From Mesorhizobium sp. M7A.F.Ca.US.008.03.1.1 (GTDB lineage Bacteria > Pseudomonadota > Alphaproteobacteria > Rhizobiales > Rhizobiaceae), in assembly GCF_003997495.1 (NCBI RefSeq), contig NZ_RZRU01000013.1:1-64000 (forward strand): a stretch of DNA of 64,000 nt, given 5' to 3'. The notes under the pieces are model-generated. The model was not told the DNA's origin. It searched no databases and was given only the letters and a program-made list of their open reading frames with translations. Below, one piece after another: positions 1 to 12,389 of the stretch (within the stretch, counting starts at the first letter, position 1; each line of letters opens with the position of its first letter). Both the position numbers and the translations under genes were made by a program.

Positions 1-234
1 CGCCGACAACTCCAGACATGCCAGCCCTTGGGCTGCAAAGGTCTATCAGGACGCCAGAAAGCGAGGGTGCAGACACCCTCATGCCGTTCGCATCCTTGCC
101 AGAGCTTGGCTCAGAATCCTCTGGCGCGCCTGGCAGGACGGTACACTCTACAATCCAGACAGACACCCCGCCGCAGCCGTCTTGCTCGCCAAAGGTTGAC
201 ACAGGAAGTCTCATGCGTTCTCCCCAGGCCAGCC

Positions 235-263
235 TTGTCGCTGGCCTTGCACTGTCGTACCAT
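235..263 (+). promoter_or_regulatory. Putative sigma70-type promoter of dinB
   Basis: A -35-like TTGTCG at 235-240 is followed by a 17-base spacer and a -10-like TACCAT at 258-263, placing a start of transcription near 270, next to the LexA box. The match to consensus is moderate, so this is an inference from spacing and context. Confidence 0.35.
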
Positions 264-270
264 TGCTTCT

Positions 271-285
271 GTTCTCTTTATGTTC
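271..285 (+). promoter_or_regulatory. LexA (SOS) box, GTTC-N7-GTTC
   Basis: GTTCTCTTTATGTTC is an exact match to the direct-repeat SOS box of alphaproteobacteria, GTTC-N7-GTTC. It sits at the predicted transcription start of the DNA polymerase IV gene, where LexA binding would block transcription. It also covers a possible ATG at 280, which favours translation starting further downstream at 292. Confidence 0.8.
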
Positions 286-291
286 GCAGCG

Positions 292-1608
292 ATGGCGGCC
301 CCTGTCAACAATCCCGATCACGGTTTTTGCCGCGACTGCCTGATGTTTCAGCGCAGCCAGACGCGCCGCTGCGAGCGCTGCGGCAGCCCTCGGCTTGCGC
401 GTCATGCCGAGCTTTACCGGCTGCATCTGGCTCATATCGATTGCGACGCCTTCTACGCGGCAATCGAAAAGCGCGACAATCCGGCGCTCAAGGACAAGCC
501 ACTGATCATCGGCGGCGGCAAGCGCGGCGTCGTCTCCACCGCATGCTATATCGCCCGCATCCAGGGCGTGCGGTCGGCCATGCCGATGTTCAAGGCGCTC
601 GAAGCCTGCCCCGAGGCGGTGGTCATCAGCCCCAACATGGAAAAATACGTCCGCGTCGGCCGCGAAGTGCGCGCCATGATGCAGGCGCTGACACCGCTGG
701 TCGAGCCGCTGTCGATCGACGAGGCGTTTCTCGACCTCGCCGGCACCGAACGGCTGCACGGCCTGCCACCCGCTGTGGTGCTGGCGCGCTTTGCGCTGGC
801 GGTCGAGAAGGAGATCGGCATCACCGTTTCGACCGGCCTGTCCTACTGCAAGTTCCTCGCCAAGATAGCGTCTGATTTTCGCAAGCCGCGCGGCTTCTCG
901 GTCATCGGCGAAGCCGAGGCGGTCGGCTTCCTGGCGGCGCAGCCGGTGACCATGATCTGGGGCGTCGGCAAGGCGTTCAACGCCACGCTGGAGCGCGACG
1001 GCATCCGCACCATCGGCCAGTTGCAGCAGATGGATCGTGGCGATCTGATGCGCCGCTACGGCACGATGGGCGACCGGCTCTACCACCTTTCGCGCGGCGA
1101 GGACGTCCGCCGCGTCGATCCCGACCAAGATGCCAAGAGCGTATCGGCCGAAACCACTTTCGACACCGATATCGCGTCGCTGGACGAGCTGGTCGCGGTG
1201 CTGAGGGGGCTTTCGGAAAAGGTCTCGGCACGGCTGAAAAAATCAAGCATTGCCGGGCGCACCGTGGTGCTGAAGCTGAAGACCCAGGATTTCAAGCTGC
1301 GCACGCGCAATCGCCAGCTCGGCGACCCGACCCGGCTCGCCGACCGCATCTTCCAGACCGGGGTGGAGCTTCTGCGCAAGGAAACCGACGGCACGAAATA
1401 TCGGCTGCTCGGCATCGGCGTCAGCGACCTCTCGGACGACGACAAGGCCGACCCGCCCGATCTGGTCGACATCCAGTCGCGCAAGCGCGCCATGGCCGAA
1501 GGCGCCATCGATGCCCTGCGCGACAAGTTCGGCCGCAAGGCGGTGGAAACCGGCTACACATTCGGCAAGGGCCGCGACGCCCATCCGCCGGAGCCGCTCG
1601 AGGATTAG
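292..1608 (+). CDS. dinB: DNA polymerase IV (Y family), zinc-motif variant
   Basis: Error-prone translesion polymerase of the UmuC/DinB family that copies past damaged bases during the SOS response; 438 residues from ATG 292. The palm motif HIDCDAFYAAIE and the catalytic SIDEAFLDL give the metal-binding acidic residues, followed by a helix-hairpin-helix region (IWGVGKAF) and a little-finger domain. Before the palm domain lies a Cys-x2-Cys...Cys-x2-Cys segment (CRDCL, CERCG) resembling a zinc ribbon, an extension that E. coli DinB lacks. The frame is open further upstream, but the LexA box at 271-285 covers the ATG at 280, so 292 is preferred; no good ribosome binding site is visible for either. 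The stop overlaps the convergent gene by four bases. Function is firm, the start less so. Confidence 0.93.
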   Translation: MAAPVNNPDHGFCRDCLMFQRSQTRRCERCGSPRLARHAELYRLHLAHIDCDAFYAAIEKRDNPALKDKPLIIGGGKRGVVSTACYIARIQGVRSAMPMFKALEACPEAVVISPNMEKYVRVGREVRAMMQALTPLVEPLSIDEAFLDLAGTERLHGLPPAVVLARFALAVEKEIGITVSTGLSYCKFLAKIASDFRKPRGFSVIGEAEAVGFLAAQPVTMIWGVGKAFNATLERDGIRTIGQLQQMDRGDLMRRYGTMGDRLYHLSRGEDVRRVDPDQDAKSVSAETTFDTDIASLDELVAVLRGLSEKVSARLKKSSIAGRTVVLKLKTQDFKLRTRNRQLGDPTRLADRIFQTGVELLRKETDGTKYRLLGIGVSDLSDDDKADPPDLVDIQSRKRAMAEGAIDALRDKFGRKAVETGYTFGKGRDAHPPEPLED

Positions 1609-2111
1609 GTGCGCTGCAGATCTATCCTGCTCGTCACCACGCTCTTGCCGGTTTTCGGGTCGGTGTCGATGACGGTCAACCGCATGCCGTTGTCGCCGCG
1701 TTTCTCAACCTTCATCTGCGCCCTTCGGTCGCCATTGACCTCCTTGGCCCAGTGAATGCCCAGGTTGATCGCGTTGCCCGAACGGCTGCCGTTGAGTTGC
1801 GCCGGTCCCGTGCGAGAGCCGACGTAGGTGCCGCTGTATTTGGCACCGCTAGCCTTCAGGTCCGCGCTGATGGCGCGCGTGACCACGACAAGCCCCCGGC
1901 AATTGCCGTCGAGCGATAGGGAGGTCGATGTCGCGTTTGACCTGAACGTGCAGGACACGTTCACGGTCGGCGCATCGGTGGTGACCTTGACGATGCCCCT
2001 ACCGGCGAAATTGCCCTTAAACGACTGGAGGAATTGGGTCTCGTCGGCATGTGCCGCGCCTGCCGCAACCAATAAGCCGCCGGTGAGCGCGAATTGCGCA
2101 AAGGATATCAT
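1605..2111 (-). CDS. Secreted conserved hypothetical protein
   Basis: A 168-residue protein with a clear signal peptide (MISFAQFALTGGLLVAAG, then AHA-D as a likely cleavage site). The mature part is rich in beta-strand-like segments and basic and polar residues, with no motif I can tie to an enzyme. The frame is open upstream, but ATG 2111 is preceded at good spacing by AGGAGAG, which decides the start. It probably acts in the periplasm. It converges on dinB, with stop codons overlapping, and is divergent from the EamA transporter gene. Function unknown. Confidence 0.8.
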   Translation of the reverse strand: MISFAQFALTGGLLVAAGAAHADETQFLQSFKGNFAGRGIVKVTTDAPTVNVSCTFRSNATSTSLSLDGNCRGLVVVTRAISADLKASGAKYSGTYVGSRTGPAQLNGSRSGNAINLGIHWAKEVNGDRRAQMKVEKRGDNGMRLTVIDTDPKTGKSVVTSRIDLQRT

Positions 2112-2308
2112 CGAAGCTCTCCTTGTCGTTTTTGAAAAAAGGCGGGGCGGTCTGCGAGCACGGCTGACCATCGGGACTCAACGCCACTTGCCGTTTCAGG
2201 TTCCGCCCGCCGCATGACGTTTTGCGACATCCAGCCAGTCGCGACTGGCCCAGAAGAATGCAGCGGCTAGCGATTGCGGCAGAGGGCCTGGCCTGCGACA
2301 CAGCGCGG

Positions 2309-3190
2309 ATGGCACCCACCTCCTCGATTCCCAAGGCCGCGTTCTGGATGGCGCTGTCAATTGCCTCATTCCTGGCGATGTCGGTCGCCGGCCGCGCCAC
2401 GACAGCCGAGCTCAATGTCTTCCAGGTGCTGGAACTGCGCTCGGTGATCGGCTTTGTGATCCTTCTGCCGCTGGTGATGATGAGCGGCGGCTTTCCGGCC
2501 ATGCGCACGCAGCGCCCCCTCGCCCATATCGCCCGCAACGTCATCCACTATAGCGGCCAGGCGGCCTGGCTTTACGCTCTGACGCTGATCCCGCTGGCCG
2601 TGCTGATCTCGATCGAATTCACCACGCCGATCTGGACGGCGCTTCTGGCCGTTGGCTTCCTTGGCGAAAGGCTGAACCGGCCCAAGCTGGCATCGATCGC
2701 GCTGGGGCTGATCGGCGTGGTGATCATCGTGCGCCCCGGTGTCGGCTCGGTCGATCCGGGGCATCTCATCGTGCTCGGTGCCGCCGTCTGCTTCGGCATC
2801 TCGGTGGTCATGGTCAAGTCGCTGACACGCACGGACAGCGTCGTGCGCATCATCTTCTGGATGCTGATCATACAGTCGGCGGTCGGCCTCGTTCCGGCAC
2901 TCTCTACATGGCGCAACCCGCCGCTGGAACTGTGGCCATGGATCATGCTGATCGCCTTCAGCGGCATGTCTTCGCATTTCTGCATGGCCCGCGCGCTCGG
3001 CTATGCCGACGCGACCGTCATCTCGCCGATGGATTTCCTGCGCGTGCCGCTATCGGCGCTGATCGGCTGGCTGCTCTATAGCGAGCAGATCGACGCCTTT
3101 ACCGCCGGCGGCGCGCTGCTGATCCTGTTGGGCAATTTGCTCAATCTTCCGCGCGGGCCGATAAAGCCGGCCGAAGTGGCGGCGTCGTAG
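2309..3190 (+). CDS. EamA-family (DMT superfamily) transporter
   Basis: Inner-membrane protein of 293 residues with about ten hydrophobic segments arranged as two EamA repeats, the drug/metabolite transporter architecture of RhaT/YdcZ-like exporters. Repeat boundaries are visible at 'ELRSVIGFVILLPLVM' and 'LGERLNRPKLASIALGLIGV', where the GERL/P segment before the fifth helix is typical. Substrate cannot be told from sequence. ATG 2309 (MAPTSSIPKAAFW) is chosen over ATGs up to 29 codons upstream because the extra residues are charged, non-membrane and look non-coding. It stands alone between divergent and convergent neighbours. Confidence 0.88.
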   Translation: MAPTSSIPKAAFWMALSIASFLAMSVAGRATTAELNVFQVLELRSVIGFVILLPLVMMSGGFPAMRTQRPLAHIARNVIHYSGQAAWLYALTLIPLAVLISIEFTTPIWTALLAVGFLGERLNRPKLASIALGLIGVVIIVRPGVGSVDPGHLIVLGAAVCFGISVVMVKSLTRTDSVVRIIFWMLIIQSAVGLVPALSTWRNPPLELWPWIMLIAFSGMSSHFCMARALGYADATVISPMDFLRVPLSALIGWLLYSEQIDAFTAGGALLILLGNLLNLPRGPIKPAEVAAS

Positions 3191-3202
3191 TCCCGCCGGC
3201 CG

Positions 3203-4006
3203 TCAGTTCCCTTCGTCGGGTATGTTGAGAAGATGGCCGCAGGCCTTGCAATGCACGGCGTCCGGCTCGTGCCGCCGCAAGCCGCACTGCGGACAGGGAA
3301 ACAACACCTTGGCTGGCCGGAAGATCGCCTGAGCCAGTCTGACAAACAGCGATATGCCGATGATCATGGTGACGATTGCCGTCAGCTTGCCGGCCAGGCC
3401 CGGCAGCACGATGTCGCCGAAGCCGGTGGTCGTCACCGTGGCGACGGTGAAATAAAGCGCGTCGATATAGTTTTCCAGGCCGGCGCCAGTGCGGAAGAAG
3501 AACGTGTAGACGAAGCCGGTGATGACGAACAGGAAGGTCAAAAGGTTGATGACCGCGTGGCTGGCCTCGCGCCACGGTCTCAGGCCGCGCATCTCGAAAT
3601 GCCGCCAGAGCGAACCGCTGCGCGACAGGGACCACAGCCGCAGGATGCGCAGGAAGGCGAGATTGGCGAACGCCGTTGGCATCAGCAGCGTCAAAAGGAT
3701 GAAGACATCGACCCACGACGTCGGCTGCTTCATCAGCCGCAGCATGTTTTTGGAGGCAAGCAGCCGGGCGACCAGGTCCGCGGCGACAAGCGCGGCCACC
3801 GAATAATCGAGCCAGAGGAAGGACGGCTTGTCCTGAAGAACCGGCGTCGCGATGAAGAAGGCGATGATGGCGAGGTCGATGACGACGGCCACCAGTTGAA
3901 ACCGGAAAGCGGCCGGCGTGCGCCCATGATAGAGCCTGCGCAGCCTGTCACGCAGCCGCGCCAAGGCTGAAACCGCCTGCGACCCGTTCCTCTGCGCCGG
4001 CTTCAT
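3203..4006 (-). CDS. Voltage-gated-type potassium/ion channel with C-terminal zinc ribbon
   Basis: Six-transmembrane channel subunit of 267 residues. Hydrophobic segments lie near residues 36-56, 65-84, 99-115, 150-171 and 206-226. An arginine-bearing S4-like helix (LRILRLWSLSR, 119-129) and a pore loop ending in TTGFGD (193-198), a K+-selectivity-filter-like signature, are present. After S6 the tail carries CPQC (238-241) and CKAC (253-256), a zinc-ribbon-like module. This places it in the KCNQ/Kch-like ion channel group; ion selectivity and gating are inferred. The zinc ribbon suggests redox or metal sensing but that is speculation. Converges on the EamA gene and lies 67 bases after dnaE on the same strand, so the two may be co-transcribed. 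Confidence 0.85.
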   Translation of the reverse strand: MKPAQRNGSQAVSALARLRDRLRRLYHGRTPAAFRFQLVAVVIDLAIIAFFIATPVLQDKPSFLWLDYSVAALVAADLVARLLASKNMLRLMKQPTSWVDVFILLTLLMPTAFANLAFLRILRLWSLSRSGSLWRHFEMRGLRPWREASHAVINLLTFLFVITGFVYTFFFRTGAGLENYIDALYFTVATVTTTGFGDIVLPGLAGKLTAIVTMIIGISLFVRLAQAIFRPAKVLFPCPQCGLRRHEPDAVHCKACGHLLNIPDEGN

Positions 4007-4073
4007 GCTGACTGCGCTGGCATTCGCGGCAGCGACCGCCCGGCTGATTGCCGCGCGCCTGAAAGAACGGGGG

Positions 4074-7000
4074 TCACACCAACTCCACTTCGACCACGCC
4101 CGGCACCGCGCGCATCGCCGAAGCGATCTGCGGTGAAATCCGGTAGCGGTTCGGCAACTCGATCTCGATTTCTCCCTCGCCTTCCTCCTTGATCAGCACG
4201 AAACTGACCTGCCCCTCGCCCCTGACGGCAAGTTGGCCAGCCAGCGTGTTGATCGGCGAGGCGTTGCGCACGAAGATGCGCAGCGCCTTCTGGATGCGGC
4301 TTGCCTCGTCCTCAAGCGACTGCACCGAGTTGATGCGCAGATTGACGCCTTCCGGCCTGTCCTCGGCCGCAACGGTGATAACGACGGAGCGGCCGGCCTC
4401 GAGCAGGTCGCGATATTGCGCCAGTCCTTCGGAAAACAGCACGGCTTCGTACTGGCCTGACGTATCGGAGAAGGCGATGACGCCCATCTTGTTGCCGGTG
4501 CGCGTCTTGCGTTCCTGCTTGGATGTTACCGTGCCGGCCAAGCGGCCGGCGGCGGCACCGCGTTTGACAGCCGCCGAAAACTCGGCCCATGTCTGCACCC
4601 GCATCTTCTGCAGGGCCGCCTTGTACTCGTCGAGCGGGTGCGCCGAAAGATAGAAGCCGACCACCTGGAATTCACGGTGCAGCCGGTCGGCGGCGAGCCA
4701 CGGCTCCGTCGCCGGCAGATTGAGCGCCTGCGACTGGGCGCCGAGCGATGCGCCGAAGATGTCGTGCTGTCCGGAAACCGCGTTCTGCTGCGCCAGCGAC
4801 GCCAGCCCCATCATGCGCTCCACGCCCGCCATCATCGACGCGCGGTCGTGGCCGAAGCAGTCGAGCGCGCCGGCCATGATCAGGCTTTCGAAGACGCGCT
4901 TGCCGACGATCTTGGGATCGACCCGCTCGCAGAAATCGGCGAGGTTCTTGAACGGCTTTTCACCACGCTGGGCAACGATGTGCTCGACCGCCGCATCGCC
5001 GACGCCCTTGAGCGCTGCCAGCGAATAGTAGATGCGGTTCTCACCGACCTCGAAGGGGCGAAAGCTCGATATTACCGAGGGCGCCAGAACCTCGATGCCG
5101 AGGCGCAGCGCGTCCTGGCGGAAATCGGCTAGCTTGTCGGTGTTGCCCATGTCGAGCGTCATCGACGCCGCCAGGAACTCGACCGGATAATGCGCCTTGA
5201 GATAGGCGGTCTGGTATGAAACCACCGCATAGGCGGCGGCGTGCGACTTGTTGAAACCATAGTCGGCGAACTTGGCCAGCAGGTCGAAAATGAAGTCGGC
5301 TTGCGGCTTGCCGACGCCACGCTCGACCGCGCCGGAGACGAAGCGCTCGCGCTGCTTGTCCATCTCGGCGCGGATCTTCTTGCCCATGGCGCGGCGCAGC
5401 AGATCAGCTTCGCCGAGCGAGTAGCCGGACAGCTCCTGCGCGATCTGCATCACCTGTTCCTGGTAGACGATGACGCCTTGCGTCTCCTTCACCAGATGGT
5501 CGATCTTGGGATGGATCGAGGCCATCTCCTCCTCGCCATGCTTGCGGGCGTTGTAGGTCGGAATGTTCTCCATCGGCCCCGGTCGGTAGAGCGCAACCAG
5601 CGCGATGATGTCCTCGATGCAGTCGGGCCGCATGCCGATCAGCGCCTTGCGCATGCCGGCGCTTTCCACCTGGAACACGCCGACCACCTCGCCGCGCGAC
5701 AGCATGGCGTAGGTCTCGGGATCGTCGAGCGGGATGGTCGCCAGGTCGATCTCGATGCCGCGCCGGCGGATCAGCTTCACCGCCGTCTCCAGCACGGTCA
5801 GCGTCTTCAGGCCGAGAAAGTCGAACTTCACCAGTCCGGCCTGCTCGACATATTTCATGTTGAACTGGGTGACCGGCATGTCCGAGCGCGGATCGCGGTA
5901 CATCGGCACCAGTTCCGACAGCGGCCGATCGCCGATGACGATGCCGGCGGCGTGCGTCGAGGCATGGCGGTAAAGGCCTTCCAGCTTCTGCGCCATGTCG
6001 AGCAGCGTCTGGACGATCGGCTCCCTCTCGGCCTCTTCGGCAAAACGCGGCTCGTTGGCGATGGCGTCGGCGAGCTTGACCGGATTGGCCGGGTTCTGCG
6101 GCACCATCTTGGACAGCTTGTCGACCTGGCCATAGGGCATCTGCAGCACGCGGCCGACGTCGCGCAGCACGGCGCGGGCCTGCAGCGTACCGAAGGTGAT
6201 GATCTGACCGACCTGGTCGCGACCGTATTTCTGCTGGACGTAGCGGATGACCTCCTCGCGCCTATCCTGGCAGAAGTCGATGTCGAAGTCGGGCATCGAC
6301 ACGCGATCGGGATTGAGGAAGCGCTCGAACAGAAGCGAGAAGCGCAGCGGATCGATGTCGGTGATGGTCGTCGAATAGGCAACCAGCGAGCCTGCGCCCG
6401 AACCACGTCCCGGCCCGACCGGAATGCCTTGCGCCTTGGCCCATTTGATGAAGTCGGCAACGATCAGGAAGTAGCCGGGAAACTTCATCTTGGTGATGAT
6501 GCCAAGCTCGAAATTCAACCGCTCGCGGTATTGCTCGACCGTATAGCCTGATGTCGGGCCATGCATGGCCAGGCGCGCGTCGAGCCCCTCATGCGCCTGG
6601 CGGGCCAGTTCGTCGGCTTCCGCCTGCACGGCGGCGTCGTTGTCGGCGACGTTGCCGCCGGTGAAGCGCGGCAGGATCGGGTTGCGATTCCTGGGATAAT
6701 AGGAGCAGCGGAGCGCGATCTCGACAGTGTTGTCGATCGCTTCCGGCAGGTCGGCGAACAGCCTGGCCATATCGGCCTGGCTGCGTAGGAAATTGTCCGG
6801 CGACAGCCGGCGACGATTGTCGGCGGCAACGACGGAACCCTCGGCAATGGCGATCAGCGCGTCATGCGCGTCATAATCGTCGCGGGCCGAGAAGAATGCC
6901 TCGTTGGTGGCGACCAGCGGCAGTTCATGGGCATAGGCGAGATCGATCGAAGATTTCTCGATCACGCGGTCATAGCCGGAAACCCGGTCAAGCTCGACAT

Positions 7001-7601
7001 AAAGACGGTCGCCGAACATCGCCTTGAGGGTCAAAAGCCGGGCTTCGGCCAAGTCGCGGCGATCTTCCTTGAGGGCGGTGCCGATCGGTCCGCGCGGCCC
7101 ACCGCTGAGGCAGATCAATCCGTCACAAAAGCCTTCCATCATTTCCGTGGTCAGGTGCACGGCTTCGCCCGGCGGTGTTTCGAGGTAGACGCGGCTGACC
7201 AGCCTGACCAGGTTGGAATAGCCGGCTTCGGTCGCGGCGAGCAGGACGACCGGCCGCATATCCGGGCCCTGCCGCCTGCGGTCGCGCTGGCCATCGCTGT
7301 TTTCGCCGGAAAAGGCGAGCGCGGTCTGGCAGCCGATGATCGGCTGGATGCCGTCCTTCACCGCCTTCTGCGCGAATTCCAGGGCGCCGAACAGGTTGTT
7401 GGTGTCGGTGACGGCGATGGCCGGGGCTTCGTCCTTGACCGCATGAGCCACCACCTTGCCAATCTGCAAGGCGCCTTCAAGCAGCGAATAGGCCGAATGC
7501 ACGCGCAAATGGACGAAGGGCCGCGCCGGGGCCTCCGGCCGCGCCGCAGCAATCGCCGCTTCGCGCTTCAAGGGATCGCGGGGAAGTTTTTCGTCGGCCA
7601 T
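4074..7601 (-). CDS. dnaE: DNA polymerase III subunit alpha (replicative)
   Basis: Catalytic subunit of the chromosomal replicase, 1175 residues, full length for DnaE1. The N-terminal PHP domain begins at 'FVHLRVHSAYSLLEGA'. The palm holds the catalytic PDFDIDF near residue 437, followed by the fingers (KFADYGFNKSHAAAYA), a helix-hairpin-helix region (YYSLAALKGVGDAAVEHI) and a C-terminal OB-fold nucleic-acid-binding domain. ATG 7601 (MADEKLPRDP) is chosen because the 25 codons above it look unlike DnaE. This is the housekeeping enzyme rather than the SOS-associated DnaE2/ImuC, being longer and not linked to imuA/imuB. Immediately upstream on the same strand lies pccA. Confidence 0.97.
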   Translation of the reverse strand: MADEKLPRDPLKREAAIAAARPEAPARPFVHLRVHSAYSLLEGALQIGKVVAHAVKDEAPAIAVTDTNNLFGALEFAQKAVKDGIQPIIGCQTALAFSGENSDGQRDRRRQGPDMRPVVLLAATEAGYSNLVRLVSRVYLETPPGEAVHLTTEMMEGFCDGLICLSGGPRGPIGTALKEDRRDLAEARLLTLKAMFGDRLYVELDRVSGYDRVIEKSSIDLAYAHELPLVATNEAFFSARDDYDAHDALIAIAEGSVVAADNRRRLSPDNFLRSQADMARLFADLPEAIDNTVEIALRCSYYPRNRNPILPRFTGGNVADNDAAVQAEADELARQAHEGLDARLAMHGPTSGYTVEQYRERLNFELGIITKMKFPGYFLIVADFIKWAKAQGIPVGPGRGSGAGSLVAYSTTITDIDPLRFSLLFERFLNPDRVSMPDFDIDFCQDRREEVIRYVQQKYGRDQVGQIITFGTLQARAVLRDVGRVLQMPYGQVDKLSKMVPQNPANPVKLADAIANEPRFAEEAEREPIVQTLLDMAQKLEGLYRHASTHAAGIVIGDRPLSELVPMYRDPRSDMPVTQFNMKYVEQAGLVKFDFLGLKTLTVLETAVKLIRRRGIEIDLATIPLDDPETYAMLSRGEVVGVFQVESAGMRKALIGMRPDCIEDIIALVALYRPGPMENIPTYNARKHGEEEMASIHPKIDHLVKETQGVIVYQEQVMQIAQELSGYSLGEADLLRRAMGKKIRAEMDKQRERFVSGAVERGVGKPQADFIFDLLAKFADYGFNKSHAAAYAVVSYQTAYLKAHYPVEFLAASMTLDMGNTDKLADFRQDALRLGIEVLAPSVISSFRPFEVGENRIYYSLAALKGVGDAAVEHIVAQRGEKPFKNLADFCERVDPKIVGKRVFESLIMAGALDCFGHDRASMMAGVERMMGLASLAQQNAVSGQHDIFGASLGAQSQALNLPATEPWLAADRLHREFQVVGFYLSAHPLDEYKAALQKMRVQTWAEFSAAVKRGAAAGRLAGTVTSKQERKTRTGNKMGVIAFSDTSGQYEAVLFSEGLAQYRDLLEAGRSVVITVAAEDRPEGVNLRINSVQSLEDEASRIQKALRIFVRNASPINTLAGQLAVRGEGQVSFVLIKEEGEGEIEIELPNRYRISPQIASAMRAVPGVVEVELV

Positions 7602-7706
7602 GGTGCTGCGTGAAGATCCTGAGTCGATAGAGATGTATTGTCCGGGACCGCGCGATGCCAGTCCAGCACAAACCACTGCTGATCACAGGCTGCCTCCCGG
7701 CTAGCC

Positions 7707-9719
<2,013 letters not shown>

Positions 9720-9917
9720 GCGAAATGTCATCCCTCGGGTCGGCCGTTCCTTTTATGGCCTGTGCTTGCAGGGTCAAGCCGACCATGCAATTCAGTGCCC
9801 TTCAATAGACTTGCGATTCCAATTCATCGCTGTGGCCCAGTCGGGGAGCCAGCTGCCAGTTGATCGTGTCGGCAAAACCTGAAACCTTGGAAAAAAATCC
9901 GTATTGGAGGACGCCTG

Positions 9918-11045
<1,128 letters not shown>

Positions 11046-11112
11046 GGAAGATCAAGGCCGCCGCCCAACCGGCCCCGACCTCCGTGGTTCACAATGGGAG
11101 GAGAAAAGAAAC

Positions 11113-11583
11113 ATGAGCGAACTCCCCGCCATTCTCGTCGATGCAGACGCCTGCCCGGTCAAGGCCGAGGTCGAAAAAGTGGCCGACCGGCATGGCATCG
11201 TTGTCACCTACGTCTCCAACGGCGGCCTGCGGCCATCGCGCGATCCGATGGTCCGCAATGTCGTGGTCTCCAAGGGCGCTGATGCCGCCGACGACTGGAT
11301 CGTCGACAATGCACGCACCAACGACATTGTGATCACCGCCGACATTCCGCTGGCCGCCCGCGCGGTGGCGCTTGGCGCGCATGTGCTTGGACCCACGGGG
11401 CGTCCTTTCACGCCGGAAACGATCGGCATGGCGGTGGCGATGCGTGACCTGAAGCAGCATCTGCGCGAGACAGGCGAAAGCAAGGGCTACAATGCCAGCT
11501 TCGCCCCGCAGGACCGCTCGCGCTTTCTCGGCGAACTCGACCGCATCTTGCGGCGGGCGCTCAAATCCGCCACACCGGACTAG
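11113..11583 (+). CDS. UPF0178 (YaiI/YqxD, DUF188) family protein
   Basis: A 156-residue protein of the YaiI/YqxD family, recognised from ILVDADACPVKAEVEKVA at the N-terminus, NVVVSKGADAADDWIV and ITADIPLAARAVALGA. The family has a PIN/NYN-like fold with conserved acidic residues and is suspected to act on nucleic acid, but no reaction is established that I know of. ATG 11113 follows GGGAGGAGAAAAG, a strong ribosome binding site, so the open frame above it is not used. It lies 67 bases after frmA on the same strand. Confidence 0.88.
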   Translation: MSELPAILVDADACPVKAEVEKVADRHGIVVTYVSNGGLRPSRDPMVRNVVVSKGADAADDWIVDNARTNDIVITADIPLAARAVALGAHVLGPTGRPFTPETIGMAVAMRDLKQHLRETGESKGYNASFAPQDRSRFLGELDRILRRALKSATPD

Positions 11584-11614
11584 AAGCCGAGCGCCATCCA
11601 AGGTTGGAACCGAC

Positions 11615-12292
11615 ATGGCTGCCGAAACCCCGATGAAGCCTCCCATGCAGCGCCACATGCTGTTCGCTGTGTCGGCCTGCGTTGGCGTTTTTGCGCTCCT
11701 CGTGGCATTGCTGCTGCACGCCCCGCTCACCTATTCGATCGGCGCCAACGCGTTCTTTGCCGCCTATGTCATTCTCGTCGTCGCCCAGATGCCGAAGTTC
11801 ACCGGCAGGTATCTGAGCAAGAACGCGCGCGCCACCGACCAGCCGGTGCTGGTCATCTTCGCTGTGACGCTTGTCGTCGTCGGCGTTGCCGTCATCTCAT
11901 TGTTCCTGCTGATCAATCAGAAGGACAGAAGCCATCCCATAGAGCTCATCTTCGCGCTGCTGTCGATCCCGCTCGGCTGGTTCACCATTCATGCCATGAC
12001 AGCGCTCCATTATGCCCATGTCTACTGGATGGACGGCGATGCGGTGGATGCCGAGACCAGGAAGAAAATCCCGGTCGGCGGGCTGCTGTTCCCAGGTGAC
12101 AAACGGCCGGAAGGCTGGGATTTCCTATACTTCTCGACGGTGATCGGCATGACGGCACAGACTGCCGATACCAACATCTCGACGACGCATATGCGTTGTG
12201 TCGTGCTTGTCCACTCGATCCTGTCGTTCTTCTTCAACACGGTGATCGTCGCCGCCGCCGTCAATCTCGCCGTCAGCCTGGGCGGTCCGTAA
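11615..12292 (+). CDS. DUF1345 family inner-membrane protein
   Basis: Membrane protein of 225 residues with about five hydrophobic segments. The strongly conserved block YFSTVIGMTAQTAD...ISTTHMR near the C-terminus identifies the DUF1345 family, whose pore-like TxG sequence recalls ion channels; function is not established. The start is ATG 11615 after AAGGTTGG, 31 bases after the UPF0178 stop, so the two may be transcribed together. The frame is open 41 codons further up, but there it overlaps the previous gene and is not credible. Confidence 0.85.
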   Translation: MAAETPMKPPMQRHMLFAVSACVGVFALLVALLLHAPLTYSIGANAFFAAYVILVVAQMPKFTGRYLSKNARATDQPVLVIFAVTLVVVGVAVISLFLLINQKDRSHPIELIFALLSIPLGWFTIHAMTALHYAHVYWMDGDAVDAETRKKIPVGGLLFPGDKRPEGWDFLYFSTVIGMTAQTADTNISTTHMRCVVLVHSILSFFFNTVIVAAAVNLAVSLGGP

Positions 12293-12389
12293 TAAATCCG
12301 TGATCGGATGAAACATCGGTTTGGATCGCGACGTATCAGGAGGACAATGAACGCGCAGGCTATGCCGCTAGGCCGGGAGACGAAACACG

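Noticed and set aside
63..80. GAGGGTG/CACCCTC hairpin near the left edge as a terminator or RNA gene
   Set aside because: Seven base pairs without a U-tract, and no gene end is visible next to it. I see no supported gene in 1-234.
5241..6551. 436-codon open frame opposite dnaE, and a 539-codon one opposite pccA at 8244-9863
   Set aside because: Both are GC-driven shadows of conserved housekeeping genes.
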